A stretch of 49,007 nucleotides of DNA from Geoglobus sp. UBA235 (GTDB lineage: Archaea; Halobacteriota; Archaeoglobi; Archaeoglobales; Archaeoglobaceae), in the NCBI GenBank assembly GCA_002494725.1, contig DACG01000025.1:1-49007 (forward strand). Direction: 5' to 3'. The notes under the pieces are model-generated. The model saw only the letters and a list, made by a program, of their open reading frames with translations. It searched no databases and was not told the DNA's origin. How positions within the stretch are numbered: position 1 is the first letter of the stretch; the number at the start of each line of letters is the position of its first letter. Made by a program: the position numbers and the translations under genes. Shown one piece after another: positions 7,866 through 17,013 of this stretch.

Positions 7866-7878
7866 AAACTTATTAATC
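7866..7878 (+). promoter_or_regulatory. TATA box of the fqo operon
   Basis: AAACTTATTAATC is centred about 26 nt before the ATG of fqoJ at 7898 and there is no Shine-Dalgarno sequence, so the operon probably begins with a leaderless transcript. No other good promoter is seen up to 18838. Confidence 0.55.
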
Positions 7879-7897
7879 ATTCTACTCAGCACACACC

Positions 7898-8350
7898 ATG
7901 GATGCTGTAGTGGTGACTCTGCTTTCACTGCTGGCAGTTCTCTTTGCTGTGGCCTCATGGGCATCAAAGGACAACTTCTATTCGGCAATATACATGTCAG
8001 CGGTCATGCTAACGGTTGGTGGCATATATGCTTTTCACGGCATTTACTCCGTTTTTGTCCTCATTGCGTTCATATTCATAGGGGCTATAGGCATAATGAC
8101 AGTTGCTCTCGCAGCAACATACAGGTTCATAAATCCGAGGAATATAAGTGAGAACTGGCTTGTGATTGTTGAGGTTCTGGCAATCGTTTTTGCAGTTACC
8201 GCAGGAATAAATACGTTCATGGTTGATGGCTTCACCGATGCATTTGACAAGCTTCTTCCGGATTACCTCACAATGATAGCATTTCTGATAGTTCTCACAA
8301 CACTGCTCATGCTTTCTGCAATAAGCATGTTGAGGAGGGGTGAGGCATGA
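7898..8350 (+). CDS. fqoJ: F420H2:quinone oxidoreductase subunit J
   Basis: A 150-residue NuoJ-type membrane subunit with about five helices. The third helix contains the glycine-rich FIFIGAIGIMTVAL stretch conserved in complex I chain 6, where the pi-bulge sits in related complexes. It belongs to the membrane arm that couples electron transfer from reduced F420 to menaquinone with proton translocation. It is the first gene of the operon and its stop overlaps the start of fqoK (ATGA). In Methanosarcina the fpo operon begins with A, so starting with J is the Archaeoglobus arrangement. Confidence 0.9.
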   Translation: MDAVVVTLLSLLAVLFAVASWASKDNFYSAIYMSAVMLTVGGIYAFHGIYSVFVLIAFIFIGAIGIMTVALAATYRFINPRNISENWLVIVEVLAIVFAVTAGINTFMVDGFTDAFDKLLPDYLTMIAFLIVLTTLLMLSAISMLRRGEA

Positions 8351-8646
8351 TCGAAACCGCAACATCACTCGGCCTTCTGGCTGTTGGGTATCTGATTGCA
8401 GTATCTGCAAGGGATGTGATAAGGATTCTGATAGCTCTCGAGCTCATGTTTTCTGCAGTTTTTCTCTCTCTCATCCCGTTTTTCACAAATCCCTCGCTGG
8501 TTGTTGAGGGGAATGCAATTGCAATTCTCACGGTTTTTACAAGTGCCGGGGAGCTTCTGATCCTGATATCGGCCATTATATTCCTTGACAGAAAGTTCAG
8601 AACAACCGCCATTGAGACAACTAATGTGGGGGGGGATGTGCTGTGA
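8347..8646 (+). CDS. fqoK: F420H2:quinone oxidoreductase subunit K
   Basis: A 99-residue NuoK/MrpC-like subunit with three transmembrane helices. The second helix carries a conserved Glu (IALELMFSAVF) and the third another acidic residue (TSAGELLIL), the two charged sites of the proton path in complex I subunit K. The start ATG overlaps the fqoJ stop, and the TGA overlaps the GTG start of fqoM. Confidence 0.92.
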   Translation: MIETATSLGLLAVGYLIAVSARDVIRILIALELMFSAVFLSLIPFFTNPSLVVEGNAIAILTVFTSAGELLILISAIIFLDRKFRTTAIETTNVGGDVL

Positions 8647-10061
8647 TATATGCCGTATTTATTCCAGCCATTGCGATAGTCCTTGCCCCCTTCATAAGGG
8701 GAAGGGCTGCAGCTTACTTCTCAGCTCTCACGTTTCTTGTGTCTTTCCTTGCAATTCTCTACGCATTTGTTATGAAGCTGGAGTACGCTGTTGATCTCTT
8801 CACAGCCTTTGAGCCTATTGGGAGAATATATCTGCTTGGAGACACCATAAGCCATGCGTTTGGATTCACAATAGCTCTCGTTTCAGCAATGGTGGCTCTC
8901 TACTCCTATCCTTACATGAAGCACAGGTTTGAGGAGATGGAGCTGAATGCCGATGCTGAATTCAAAAAATACTGGTTCCTCTACAATCTGTATGCTGCGT
9001 CAATGCTCTGGCTCGTTTATGCTGGAAATCTAATTCTCCTGTATGTTTTCCTTGAGATATCTCTCATAGCATCATTCCTTCTCATCTACTATTATGGTTA
9101 TGGAAACAGGATCTGGGTTGGTCTGCTTTACTTTGTATGGACAAACATAGCAGGTGTTCTTGCACTGATTGGATTTCTGATGATTGGATTTGACAATCAG
9201 ACGTTGGCTCTTGACAGCATCGCATCTGTCAGCATGGCAGCATGGCTCTTCATTTTTGTGGGAATGATCGTCAAGCTTCCGGGCCTGGGACCACATGTGT
9301 GGCTTCCCTGGGCTCATGCTGAAGCTCCAACACCAGTCAGTGCATTGCTAAGTCCCCTCACTGTTGGTCTTGCGGCCTACATTCTCCTGAGGATTTATCT
9401 GATAGATTCATCATTCATTGAAGCTTACAGAACTGAAATATTCCTTTATGGCGTTATTACAAGCGTTGTTGCTGGATTTGCGGTTTTCAAACAGAAGGAT
9501 CACAAAAAATTGCTGGCATACTCCACAGTATCTCAGATGGGCTACATACTTATTGCCTTCACCCTCGGAACGGCCGGAATTGTTGGGGTCATAATTCAGT
9601 ACATAAGTCATGCATTCGGGAAGTCCATCCTGTTTATGAGTGCTGGAGCAATTATCGCAATCTACCATGGACTCAGGGATCTGGAGAAGATGAGCGGGAT
9701 GCACGAGCAGATTCCAACCATAGCAAACGCGGCACTGATTGGTTTCATGAATCTCAGCGGGATTCTTGCCATAGGCATGATCGGAGAGTTCTTCATTCTC
9801 AAGGGCCTTGTTGACACATTTGGTTTGAGCTTGGACGCAATTCTCCTTGTTGTGTTTGTCTTCATAATCTCAGGACTTTACAGCTTCTACACGATGAAAA
9901 GGATCTACTATGGAAGGGTGAGAGATTACAGCAGGGTTAAGGTTAACAGACTCCTTGACACCCCGCTATACATAATCGGAGCGATCTCAATACTTTTCAT
10001 CCTGCCACCACTTGCAACCTGGTTTGTTGATGCAGTTGTGACATTTTTGGGAGGTGTGTGA
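8643..10061 (+). CDS. fqoM: F420H2:quinone oxidoreductase subunit M (antiporter-like)
   Basis: A 472-residue NuoM-type subunit with about 14 helices. The conserved helix containing Glu (YVFLEISLIASFLLIYYYGY) and the later KLPGLGPHVWLPWAHAEAPTPVSALLS segment (proton-channel Lys plus the H-x-x-x-P-x-P signature) are both present. KQKDHKKLLAYSTVSQMGY supplies the second Lys motif. It acts as one of three antiporter-like proton-pumping modules. The GTG start at 8643 overlaps the fqoK stop (GTGA). A later start would cut the first helix. Confidence 0.92.
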   Translation: MIYAVFIPAIAIVLAPFIRGRAAAYFSALTFLVSFLAILYAFVMKLEYAVDLFTAFEPIGRIYLLGDTISHAFGFTIALVSAMVALYSYPYMKHRFEEMELNADAEFKKYWFLYNLYAASMLWLVYAGNLILLYVFLEISLIASFLLIYYYGYGNRIWVGLLYFVWTNIAGVLALIGFLMIGFDNQTLALDSIASVSMAAWLFIFVGMIVKLPGLGPHVWLPWAHAEAPTPVSALLSPLTVGLAAYILLRIYLIDSSFIEAYRTEIFLYGVITSVVAGFAVFKQKDHKKLLAYSTVSQMGYILIAFTLGTAGIVGVIIQYISHAFGKSILFMSAGAIIAIYHGLRDLEKMSGMHEQIPTIANAALIGFMNLSGILAIGMIGEFFILKGLVDTFGLSLDAILLVVFVFIISGLYSFYTMKRIYYGRVRDYSRVKVNRLLDTPLYIIGAISILFILPPLATWFVDAVVTFLGGV

Positions 10062-10062
10062 G

Positions 10063-11991
10063 ATGGAGGCAGCGGCACTGATGGATCTTGAACTGAATCC
10101 AGGAATCTGGTTAGCCCTGTTCTTTGCTCCAATACTGGCAAGTTTCCCCATAGCATTCATCTGGCCAAGAAGGCAGGACTCATTTGCAAGAAAGCTCCCG
10201 ATTCTCAGCGTTTTTGGTCTATTCATTTCATTCCTGATCACGCTTTTCATCCTCTTCAGGGTTGAGGAGGGCAGGTATGTTTATCCCTGGCTTCCGTCTA
10301 TTGGAATAAATTTTGTTTTTGTTGCAGACTATCTGAGCAAGTACATGGGAGCCCTTACAGGATTCATTGCCTTTACCATCGGTGTTTACGGGCTTGAATA
10401 CATGAAAGAGGACTACAGGCTTGGATGGTACTGGTTCTTCTTCAACCTCTTCACGGCTTCAATGCTCCTTGTTGTTTACAGCGACAATCTTTTCATGCTC
10501 CTCATCGGCTGGGAGGGGCTTGGAATAGCCTCATGGGGGCTCATAGGCCACTGGTTCAGGGATGATGATGAGCTCAGCTATGTTGGTGTTATGGACAGAA
10601 AGGTCGGGCCTTTGAAGATGTTCTGGAGCCCCAGCACAGGTGGATGGAGAGCGATATCAACCATAAGGGTTGGGGACATGCCGATGTTTTTGGCTGTTGC
10701 TGCAATTTTTGCCTTAACAGGCACACTTGACATCTCACAGATTCACTGGGGAGAGCTCTTTGAGAAGATAGGCACAGCAGGAACAGTAATTCTGTTCCTT
10801 GCATTCCTAATGGGGCCGTTCACAAAATCAGCTCAGCTTCCATTTAGCGAGTGGCTCATGACAGCCATGACCGGCCCAACAACAGTCTCGGCACTGCTAC
10901 ATTCTGCAACGATGGTTGCCGCAGGAACCTACCTCTTCATGAGGATAAGCTGGTACATAAAGCCCTGGGAGATACATCTTCCGGGAGTTGAGATTGTATA
11001 CACACTTGTTCTCTTTCTCGGACTTGTGAGCAGCCTTTATGGAGCTTCAGTTGCTCTTGCAAGCAGGGAGAGAAAGGTTCTGCTTGCAGCCTCAACCATG
11101 TCAAGCCTCGGACTGATGTTCGCCTCAGCCTCAGCAAGCTACTGGCTCGGTGAATTTGCAGTGATCGTTGCATTCTGGTACCTCATCACCCATGCCTTCG
11201 CAAAAGCCACTCTTTTCCTTGTTGCGGGGCACATAATTCATGAGACTCACGACAGATTTCTCGGAGGCGATAGAGAGGTATTCAGCAAAATGAAGCTCAC
11301 GGCAATTGTTACGCTGTTTGCAACGGTAACCCTTGCAGGAATTCCGCCTTTAACTGCCTACTGGGTAAAGTCGGCGATGGATGAGGTTATGGAGAAGCTT
11401 GTTCATGATGTTGGAATACTGCCATTTGTGCTTCTTGTCACCATATCTGCAATTTACTCAGCCTTCCTTGCCAAGTTCTTTGCCCTGAACTTCTGGAAGG
11501 GTAGACATGTTCACCTCCATCTTCATGGAGGAGGGGTTATGAAAACAGCCTACACAGCAATGGTGTCAATGCTTCTTGTTCTGCTTGCGGTCATATATCT
11601 GGGAATTGATCATGCGGGAGAGGAGTTCATCCATGCCGGAATGGCTGAGGTCTCGTTTATGGTCGGAATTCTTGTTTTGGTTGCCTACGTTGTGGGGTTT
11701 GCAAAGCCCGAGCACGAAAATGCTGTGGGCAGGGTTCTCTATGACAGGGTTTATGTGATGGCGTTAAATGATTATATAGTTCCCAAAATAGGATGGGCGA
11801 TTGCATGGATTGTTGATATATTCAACAGACTGCTTGACTTCATAGCTCACACATTCATTCCGGCTCTCTTCGAGGCCCTCTCAATGAGCGTTAGGGTTGT
11901 GCAGAGTGGAAGTCTTGAGAGATATACCAAGATTGTGGTTAGTCTGGTTCTCGGAATTCTGTTTGTGGTTTCAGTAGCGGGGTGGTTCTGA
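10063..11991 (+). CDS. fqoL: F420H2:quinone oxidoreductase subunit L (antiporter-like)
   Basis: About 642 residues, NuoL-type. The hallmark segments are FMLLIGWEGLGIASWGLIG (Glu of the proton path), TKSAQLPFSEWLMTAMTGPTTVSALLHSATMVAAG (Lys and the P-T-x-V-S-A-L-x-H signature) and HAFAKATLFLVAGHIIHE. The long C-terminal part (from about residue 540) has the amphipathic, lateral-helix character that distinguishes L from M and N. A GTG at 10054 is also open, but the ATG at 10063 has GGGAGGTG at the right distance, so I use it. The gap after fqoM is 1 nt. Confidence 0.92.
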   Translation: MEAAALMDLELNPGIWLALFFAPILASFPIAFIWPRRQDSFARKLPILSVFGLFISFLITLFILFRVEEGRYVYPWLPSIGINFVFVADYLSKYMGALTGFIAFTIGVYGLEYMKEDYRLGWYWFFFNLFTASMLLVVYSDNLFMLLIGWEGLGIASWGLIGHWFRDDDELSYVGVMDRKVGPLKMFWSPSTGGWRAISTIRVGDMPMFLAVAAIFALTGTLDISQIHWGELFEKIGTAGTVILFLAFLMGPFTKSAQLPFSEWLMTAMTGPTTVSALLHSATMVAAGTYLFMRISWYIKPWEIHLPGVEIVYTLVLFLGLVSSLYGASVALASRERKVLLAASTMSSLGLMFASASASYWLGEFAVIVAFWYLITHAFAKATLFLVAGHIIHETHDRFLGGDREVFSKMKLTAIVTLFATVTLAGIPPLTAYWVKSAMDEVMEKLVHDVGILPFVLLVTISAIYSAFLAKFFALNFWKGRHVHLHLHGGGVMKTAYTAMVSMLLVLLAVIYLGIDHAGEEFIHAGMAEVSFMVGILVLVAYVVGFAKPEHENAVGRVLYDRVYVMALNDYIVPKIGWAIAWIVDIFNRLLDFIAHTFIPALFEALSMSVRVVQSGSLERYTKIVVSLVLGILFVVSVAGWF

Positions 11992-13215
11992 ATGGAGCTG
12001 GCAATTCCTGCAGTGCTCGTTCTGGCATTGAGCGGGGCATTATCACTCAGGTTCAAGTACATCGGATTTGCAGGAGCTTTGGTCGCATCTGCAATGATGG
12101 TCGTTAACAACCCTCTTCTGCTGATGATCTTTGCTGTTGTTCTTCTCAATCTGGCCTCTCTTGACCTGATGAAGGGCTTCCTGAGAGGAGTTGATTACAC
12201 TCTTGTCGGGCTGATTTTTGTAGCCACCTCATATGCATTCTACTCTCAGAGCCTTGCATTCCTGCTGACGATGTTTGTTGTTGCCAGCGTTCCGACCTAC
12301 ATGCTTGTGATGGCAAGTGACAGAGAGATAAGGATGGAGGTTGGAATAAAGTACATAACCTTCATGGTTATAGCAACAATCCTTTTCCTCATCGGAGCAA
12401 TTCTGATGGTTCATGCCTCTGCAACATCCAGCCCGACCCTTTACTTCTTGGGCTACACTATGCTTCTGGTTGGCCTTGCAATTGAGGTTGGGGCCGGGCC
12501 GTTTCATGAGTGGGTCCCTGATGTTTTTGATTCAGCCGATCCAATTCCCATATCGGTTGTAGCCAGCATTGCGAAATTTGTTCCCTTTGTTGTTGCCTTC
12601 AAGGTTATAAGCTCAACCCAGATGGGTGGAGACACTCTGATACTTCTCACAGGAATTGTTGCTGTTGTCTCAATGTTCATCGGAAACATAGGGGCACTGA
12701 CATCAAACAAGCCTGCAAGGATACTGGCATACTCAACTGTTGCAAACATGGGTTATCTGCTTGCTGCCCTCTCGGTTTCATTCAAGAGCGAGTTTATTTA
12801 TCTTGCCTTTGCAGGTGTGATGCTTCAGCTTCTGACAAATTCCTTTGGGAAGATTGGATTTTTTGTGGGGATCAAGGAGGATGCGATGCCGAAGATCGAA
12901 ACCTACGTTCTTGCTCTGTCATTCATAGGCATTCCACCACTTATGGGGTTCTGGGGGAAGCTGTACATTCTTGCCTCGTTGGTCTATGCAAATCTCCTCT
13001 GGGTGGCGTTCTTCCTTGTAATAAACTCTGCAATGTCAGTGCCGTATTATGTGAGGCTGATAAGAATTTTTGAGGACAAAAAGGACTTCAGAAGGCTTGC
13101 AGGGTATCTTGTAACTGTCACGGCAGTTCTGATGCTGATAACAATTGTCCCGCCGAACTGGATAATTGAGTCAAGCAGGATACTGATGAAGTACCTAACA
13201 ATCGGAGGTGTGTGA
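11992..13215 (+). CDS. fqoN: F420H2:quinone oxidoreductase subunit N (antiporter-like)
   Basis: A 407-residue NuoN-type subunit with about 12 helices. GLAIEVGAGPFHEWVPDVFDSADPIPISVVASIAKF is the antiporter signature: H-x-W-x-P-D-x-x, then P-x-x-x-x-x-x-x-x-x-K. NKPARILAYSTVANMGYLL carries the second basic motif. Together with M and L it forms the distal membrane arm. The ATG follows the fqoL stop directly and the TGA overlaps the region of the fqoA start. Confidence 0.9.
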   Translation: MELAIPAVLVLALSGALSLRFKYIGFAGALVASAMMVVNNPLLLMIFAVVLLNLASLDLMKGFLRGVDYTLVGLIFVATSYAFYSQSLAFLLTMFVVASVPTYMLVMASDREIRMEVGIKYITFMVIATILFLIGAILMVHASATSSPTLYFLGYTMLLVGLAIEVGAGPFHEWVPDVFDSADPIPISVVASIAKFVPFVVAFKVISSTQMGGDTLILLTGIVAVVSMFIGNIGALTSNKPARILAYSTVANMGYLLAALSVSFKSEFIYLAFAGVMLQLLTNSFGKIGFFVGIKEDAMPKIETYVLALSFIGIPPLMGFWGKLYILASLVYANLLWVAFFLVINSAMSVPYYVRLIRIFEDKKDFRRLAGYLVTVTAVLMLITIVPPNWIIESSRILMKYLTIGGV

Positions 13216-13217
13216 TA

Positions 13218-13580
13218 ATGGAGGAGGTTATTGTTGTTGCCTTTGTCATTGTGATCAGCATCGTTACGGATGTTGCGGTTTATGCAATCTCCAGAATACT
13301 TCCAAAAAGAAATCCGACAGAGCTGAAATACCTGAGGTGGGAATCTGGTAACATATCGGTTGGGGTTCCAAAGTACACCCTCCCAATGCAGTATTACGGC
13401 TTTGTTGTCCTGTTCATGGCATTTGAACCTGTCATTGTGCTCATGCTTCTATTTGCAATGTTTCCTGGTGTGGAGTTCTTCAAGTTCCTTGTGATTGCCC
13501 TCGTGGCAATGCTTCCTGCCTTCTACTTCACATACAGGATTGCAAGTGTGGCATCAAACAGGAGGGATGTGTATGGATGA
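13218..13580 (+). CDS. fqoA: F420H2:quinone oxidoreductase subunit A
   Basis: About 120 residues, NuoA-type, with three helices. After helix 1, the loop KRNPTELKYLRWESGN contains the conserved E-S-G element of subunit A, which closes the quinone cavity near subunits H and D. Helix 2 is FVVLFMAFEPVIVLML with the conserved Glu. GGAGGTG at 13204-13210 precedes the ATG at 13218 by 7 nt. A GTG at 13212 that overlaps the fqoN stop is the alternative start. Confidence 0.88.
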   Translation: MEEVIVVAFVIVISIVTDVAVYAISRILPKRNPTELKYLRWESGNISVGVPKYTLPMQYYGFVVLFMAFEPVIVLMLLFAMFPGVEFFKFLVIALVAMLPAFYFTYRIASVASNRRDVYG

Positions 13581-14652
13581 GATGATTGAATTTCTGCATG
13601 ATGGTCCTCTTTCGCCCATAAAGAAGTGGGGAACAAAATGGAGCATATGGCCAACTCATCTGGTTACAGCATGCTGTGGTGTTGAATTGGCCCATGCATT
13701 TGCAAGCGGATATGATGGTGAGAGGCTTGGAGTTCTTAACTTCGGAATGGCGAGACAGACAAACTGCATAGTTGTTGAAGGAGCGATAACAAGAAAGATG
13801 GCGAGAATTCTCAAGATGACCTACGAGCAGATGCCAGATCCAAAGTTCGTGATAGTCATGGGCGTCTGCGGGATAAAGGGCGGGCTTTTCTGGAATGGAT
13901 ATCACATGGTGAAACCCTTTGAGGTCGTTCCCGTCAAGTACTTTGCCCCAGGATGCCCTCCAACCCCAGAATCACTTCTGAGATGTTTCAGAGCACTTCA
14001 GGATGAAATTGTCACTGGAGAGGCAAAGAACACAATAGCCTATCCCAGAGTGAGATTGAAGAGTGAGGGTAAGAAGAAAAGACCGAAGAAGGTACCTCCA
14101 TCACCGAAATATGTTGCTCTCAATCCTTCAGTTGTTGTTGACGTTCCGAGAGATAGAAAGTGGGAGGAGGGTATGGAGTACAGGCAGAGAATATCCGAGA
14201 TTCTCGGTGAAGTTGCAGAACGGATCACGGTTACCGGAAAGTACAGAATCCATGTCAGGGTCAGCAGGGATAAATTTGTTGATGCGGCCAGAATGCTGAG
14301 AGATGCAGGATTTGATCACGTTAAATCGGTAAACATTGTGGATGTTCCGAAGAACAAGAAGTTTATCGTAGAGTACCAGGTTTCAAGTTATCTGAATCCT
14401 GAGTTTATCAGGCTCATTCTGACTCTCTTTACGGAAATTGACAGAGAAGAGGCAACATTTCCAAGTCTGGTTGATGTATGGCCATCTGCAGACTATCTTG
14501 AGAGAGAACTCCACGATCTGTTTGGTGTGTGGTTCGAAGGAAATCCATGGATGGGTAAGCCTTTCCTTCTGGCTCCAGATACTCCAAAGAATCCACTGAG
14601 GAAGGATTTCAGGCTTCAGGAGGAGGTGTACATCGGAGGTGAGGACAAATGA
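13573..14652 (+). CDS. fqoBC: F420H2:quinone oxidoreductase fused subunit BC
   Basis: About 359 residues joining two complex I subunits. Residues about 1-150 are NuoB-like and carry the four ligands of the terminal cluster N2: tandem Cys in ACCGVEL, one in GVCGIKGG and one in PGCPPTPE. A charged, Lys/Pro-rich linker (KSEGKKKRPKKVPPSP) follows. Residues about 190-359 are NuoC-like, ending in ERELHDLFGVWFEGNPWMGKPFLL and the KNPLRKDF motif. The fusion is the arrangement I recall from Archaeoglobus fulgidus. The ATG at 13573 has AGGAGGG before it and overlaps the fqoA stop by 8 nt. An upstream in-frame ATG at 13567 sits too close to that site. Confidence 0.92.
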   Translation: MDEMIEFLHDGPLSPIKKWGTKWSIWPTHLVTACCGVELAHAFASGYDGERLGVLNFGMARQTNCIVVEGAITRKMARILKMTYEQMPDPKFVIVMGVCGIKGGLFWNGYHMVKPFEVVPVKYFAPGCPPTPESLLRCFRALQDEIVTGEAKNTIAYPRVRLKSEGKKKRPKKVPPSPKYVALNPSVVVDVPRDRKWEEGMEYRQRISEILGEVAERITVTGKYRIHVRVSRDKFVDAARMLRDAGFDHVKSVNIVDVPKNKKFIVEYQVSSYLNPEFIRLILTLFTEIDREEATFPSLVDVWPSADYLERELHDLFGVWFEGNPWMGKPFLLAPDTPKNPLRKDFRLQEEVYIGGEDK

Positions 14653-15884
14653 AGACCTACACTCTTGATGTTCCCGTCACCCCACCGAAGGAATACGAAT
14701 CATATTTTGTGCCCGTTCCGAAGGAGTTTCTGGAGGATGCCTACAGGAGTGACGATTTCGTGGTCTTTACAGGCCCCCAGCATGGTGGAAGCGGACACAT
14801 GAGGCTCATAATCAGGGTGAAGGGGGACTTCATAGTTGAGGTCATCCCTGATCCCGGATATGTTCACAGGTCAATGGAGAAGATTGCTGAAAATAGACTT
14901 TACATTCAGAACATACCTTTGTTTGAGAGACCCTCCATCATTGATTTTGGAAACTACAATCTGGGTTATGTGAGGGCAATTGAGGATGCACTTGACATAG
15001 ATGTTCCTGAAAGGGCAAGATACATAAGAACAATTCTTGCTGAGCTTGGCAGAATCGGCACCCATCTTTACGATGCCGGAATTCTTGCAGTCTTTCTGGG
15101 CCATACAACAGGGTTTATGTGGCCCTTCGCTTTAAGAGAGTACATAGTTGAGATCTTCACAAGAATAACCGGCACGAGAATCACGGGCTCATTCATAGTG
15201 CCGGGTGGTGTGAGAAGAGATGTAGATGCCAAAACCCTTGACATGATAAAGAGAATGCTTGATGCACTTGAATTCAGGATAAAGAAGTTTGAAAGAGTTT
15301 TCATAAAGAATCCAACAACAATTGCGAGACTTCATGAAGTTGGGGTTTTGACAAAGGAAGAGGCGGTGAAGTACGGTGTTGTGGGCCCGTTTCTGAGAGC
15401 TTCGGGAGTCGAGTATGATGTGAGAAAGGTTGAGCCCTACGAGGCATACGAGGACATAGACTGGGATATGGTGATAGGTGAGGATGGAGACGGATATACG
15501 AGATTCCTTGTAAGGGTTGAGGAGGTTGGACAGAGCATTAACATGATAAGGCAGCTGATTGAGTACCTGCCTGAAGGAGAGGTTTTGAGCAGTGACATCA
15601 TAGCGTTTAACAAAAATGACATCAGAGGAAGCTTTTTTGAGGCTTATGCAGACATGGTGCTCCCTGAAGGTGAGTACACAACCCTGACAGAAGCTGCCAG
15701 AGGTACGCTGCTTTACTCGATAATAAGTGATGGCGAATCCACTGTACCCTACAGGGTCAGAATCGTCACACCCGGATGGGTTTATCTCAAGGGCTTCATG
15801 GAGGCGTGTAAGGGGCACAGATTAGCTGATTTACAGGCGATTTACGGAAGTTTCGGATACTTCCCGCCTGAAGCAGACAGATGA
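14649..15884 (+). CDS. fqoD: F420H2:quinone oxidoreductase subunit D
   Basis: A 411-residue NuoD-type subunit, homologous to the large subunit of NiFe hydrogenases but without the NiFe cysteines. GPQHGGSGHMRL contains the quinone-site His region and PGYVHRSMEKIAENR is the next family motif. The C-terminal TPGWVYLKGFMEACKGHRLADLQAIYGSF replaces the hydrogenase DPCxxC motif. It lines the quinone pocket with FqoH and FqoBC. The ATGA overlap with fqoBC means coupled translation. Confidence 0.93.
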   Translation: MKTYTLDVPVTPPKEYESYFVPVPKEFLEDAYRSDDFVVFTGPQHGGSGHMRLIIRVKGDFIVEVIPDPGYVHRSMEKIAENRLYIQNIPLFERPSIIDFGNYNLGYVRAIEDALDIDVPERARYIRTILAELGRIGTHLYDAGILAVFLGHTTGFMWPFALREYIVEIFTRITGTRITGSFIVPGGVRRDVDAKTLDMIKRMLDALEFRIKKFERVFIKNPTTIARLHEVGVLTKEEAVKYGVVGPFLRASGVEYDVRKVEPYEAYEDIDWDMVIGEDGDGYTRFLVRVEEVGQSINMIRQLIEYLPEGEVLSSDIIAFNKNDIRGSFFEAYADMVLPEGEYTTLTEAARGTLLYSIISDGESTVPYRVRIVTPGWVYLKGFMEACKGHRLADLQAIYGSFGYFPPEADR

Positions 15885-15894
15885 GGTGATAATA

Positions 15895-17013
15895 ATGGCA
15901 GATACAGCAAGCCTGGTTTCCATTCTGCTGGATAGGATTTTGAGCATATTTGTAGACGAGATGATTAACATCCCTCTCATAAACCCGATAGTTGAAAGAC
16001 TCATGGAAATTCCGTTTGTGAACGTGATAGTGGCTTTCATCCTCTGGAAACCCATATTCCACGTCCTCATCCTTCCGGGACTGCTTGGAATGACACTTGC
16101 CCTCCTCTTCATAATTTACTTTGAGAGAAAAATAACCGCAAGGGTTCAGTGGAGGGTTGGGCCCAAGGAAGTCTCGAGAAGGACAGGTGGCGTGATTCAG
16201 GCTCTTGCAGACGGTATGAGGTATCTCTTCCAAGAAGTTATAGTTCACAGAGATGCCAATGCATTTTACTTCCTTCAATTCCCTCTGATCTCGTTTCTTC
16301 CGGTTCTTCTCCCACTCATGTTCATTCCTGCAGGAGGAACTTATGGAATAAAAACGATCTACACGATTCCAGCAGCTCTCGCTCTTATCTCGTTAATCCC
16401 GGTCTTCATTGTTGCCATGGGGTGGGCATCCAACAGCAAATTTGCGTACATAGGGAGTGTGAGAGAGGCTTTCATGTACTTCGCCTATGAAATTCCATTC
16501 CTCCTTGCAGTAGTTGCGATGATAGTGCTGTACCAGACTCCAGACCCCTTTGAAATCGTTGCCAAACAGTGGATTCTAGGAGCAGTAATGAACCCCATTG
16601 CCTTCCTTGCCTTCTTCATAACCGTTCTCATAGCAACTTCAAGGCTTCCATTCGACATACCCGAGGCAGATCAGGAGGTGGCATTCGGACCCTATGTTGA
16701 ATATTCAGGAATTATATTCGGTCTTGTAATGATGCTTCCCTACGAAAAGCTTTATCTGCTATCAATGCTCTCAGTGATTCTCTTCTTTGGAGGATGGAAT
16801 GGGCCTGAGATAGCCATTCTGGGAGATCTGGCTCCTGTGATATATCTGTACATCAAAACAATTCTGTTCATGTGTGTTGTATCGCTGGCGAGATCCATAT
16901 ATGCAAGATACAGGCTTGACCAGTCTCTCAGACTCGGATGGGGAGTTGTGCTTTCCCTGAGCATGATTGCTCTGTTCATTTCAGCGGGGTGGGCTGCATG
17001 GTTAAGGTTGTAA
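15895..17013 (+). CDS. fqoH: F420H2:quinone oxidoreductase subunit H
   Basis: About 372 residues, NuoH-type, with about eight helices plus a hydrophobic N-terminal extension of roughly 45 residues. YFERKITARVQWRVGPKEV is the H-subunit signature with its E-R-K and R-x-G-P elements, QALADGMRYLFQEVIVH follows, and LPFDIPEADQEVAFG is the conserved acidic loop at the quinone channel. GAGGTGA at 15883-15889 precedes the ATG at 15895 by 5 nt. A GTG inside that site (15886) is open but unlikely. Confidence 0.92.
   Translation: MADTASLVSILLDRILSIFVDEMINIPLINPIVERLMEIPFVNVIVAFILWKPIFHVLILPGLLGMTLALLFIIYFERKITARVQWRVGPKEVSRRTGGVIQALADGMRYLFQEVIVHRDANAFYFLQFPLISFLPVLLPLMFIPAGGTYGIKTIYTIPAALALISLIPVFIVAMGWASNSKFAYIGSVREAFMYFAYEIPFLLAVVAMIVLYQTPDPFEIVAKQWILGAVMNPIAFLAFFITVLIATSRLPFDIPEADQEVAFGPYVEYSGIIFGLVMMLPYEKLYLLSMLSVILFFGGWNGPEIAILGDLAPVIYLYIKTILFMCVVSLARSIYARYRLDQSLRLGWGVVLSLSMIALFISAGWAAWLRL

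Noticed and set aside
15189..15818. Minus-strand open frame of 209 codons
   Set aside because: It lies entirely inside fqoD, whose protein is fully conserved; no promoter or family match on the opposite strand.
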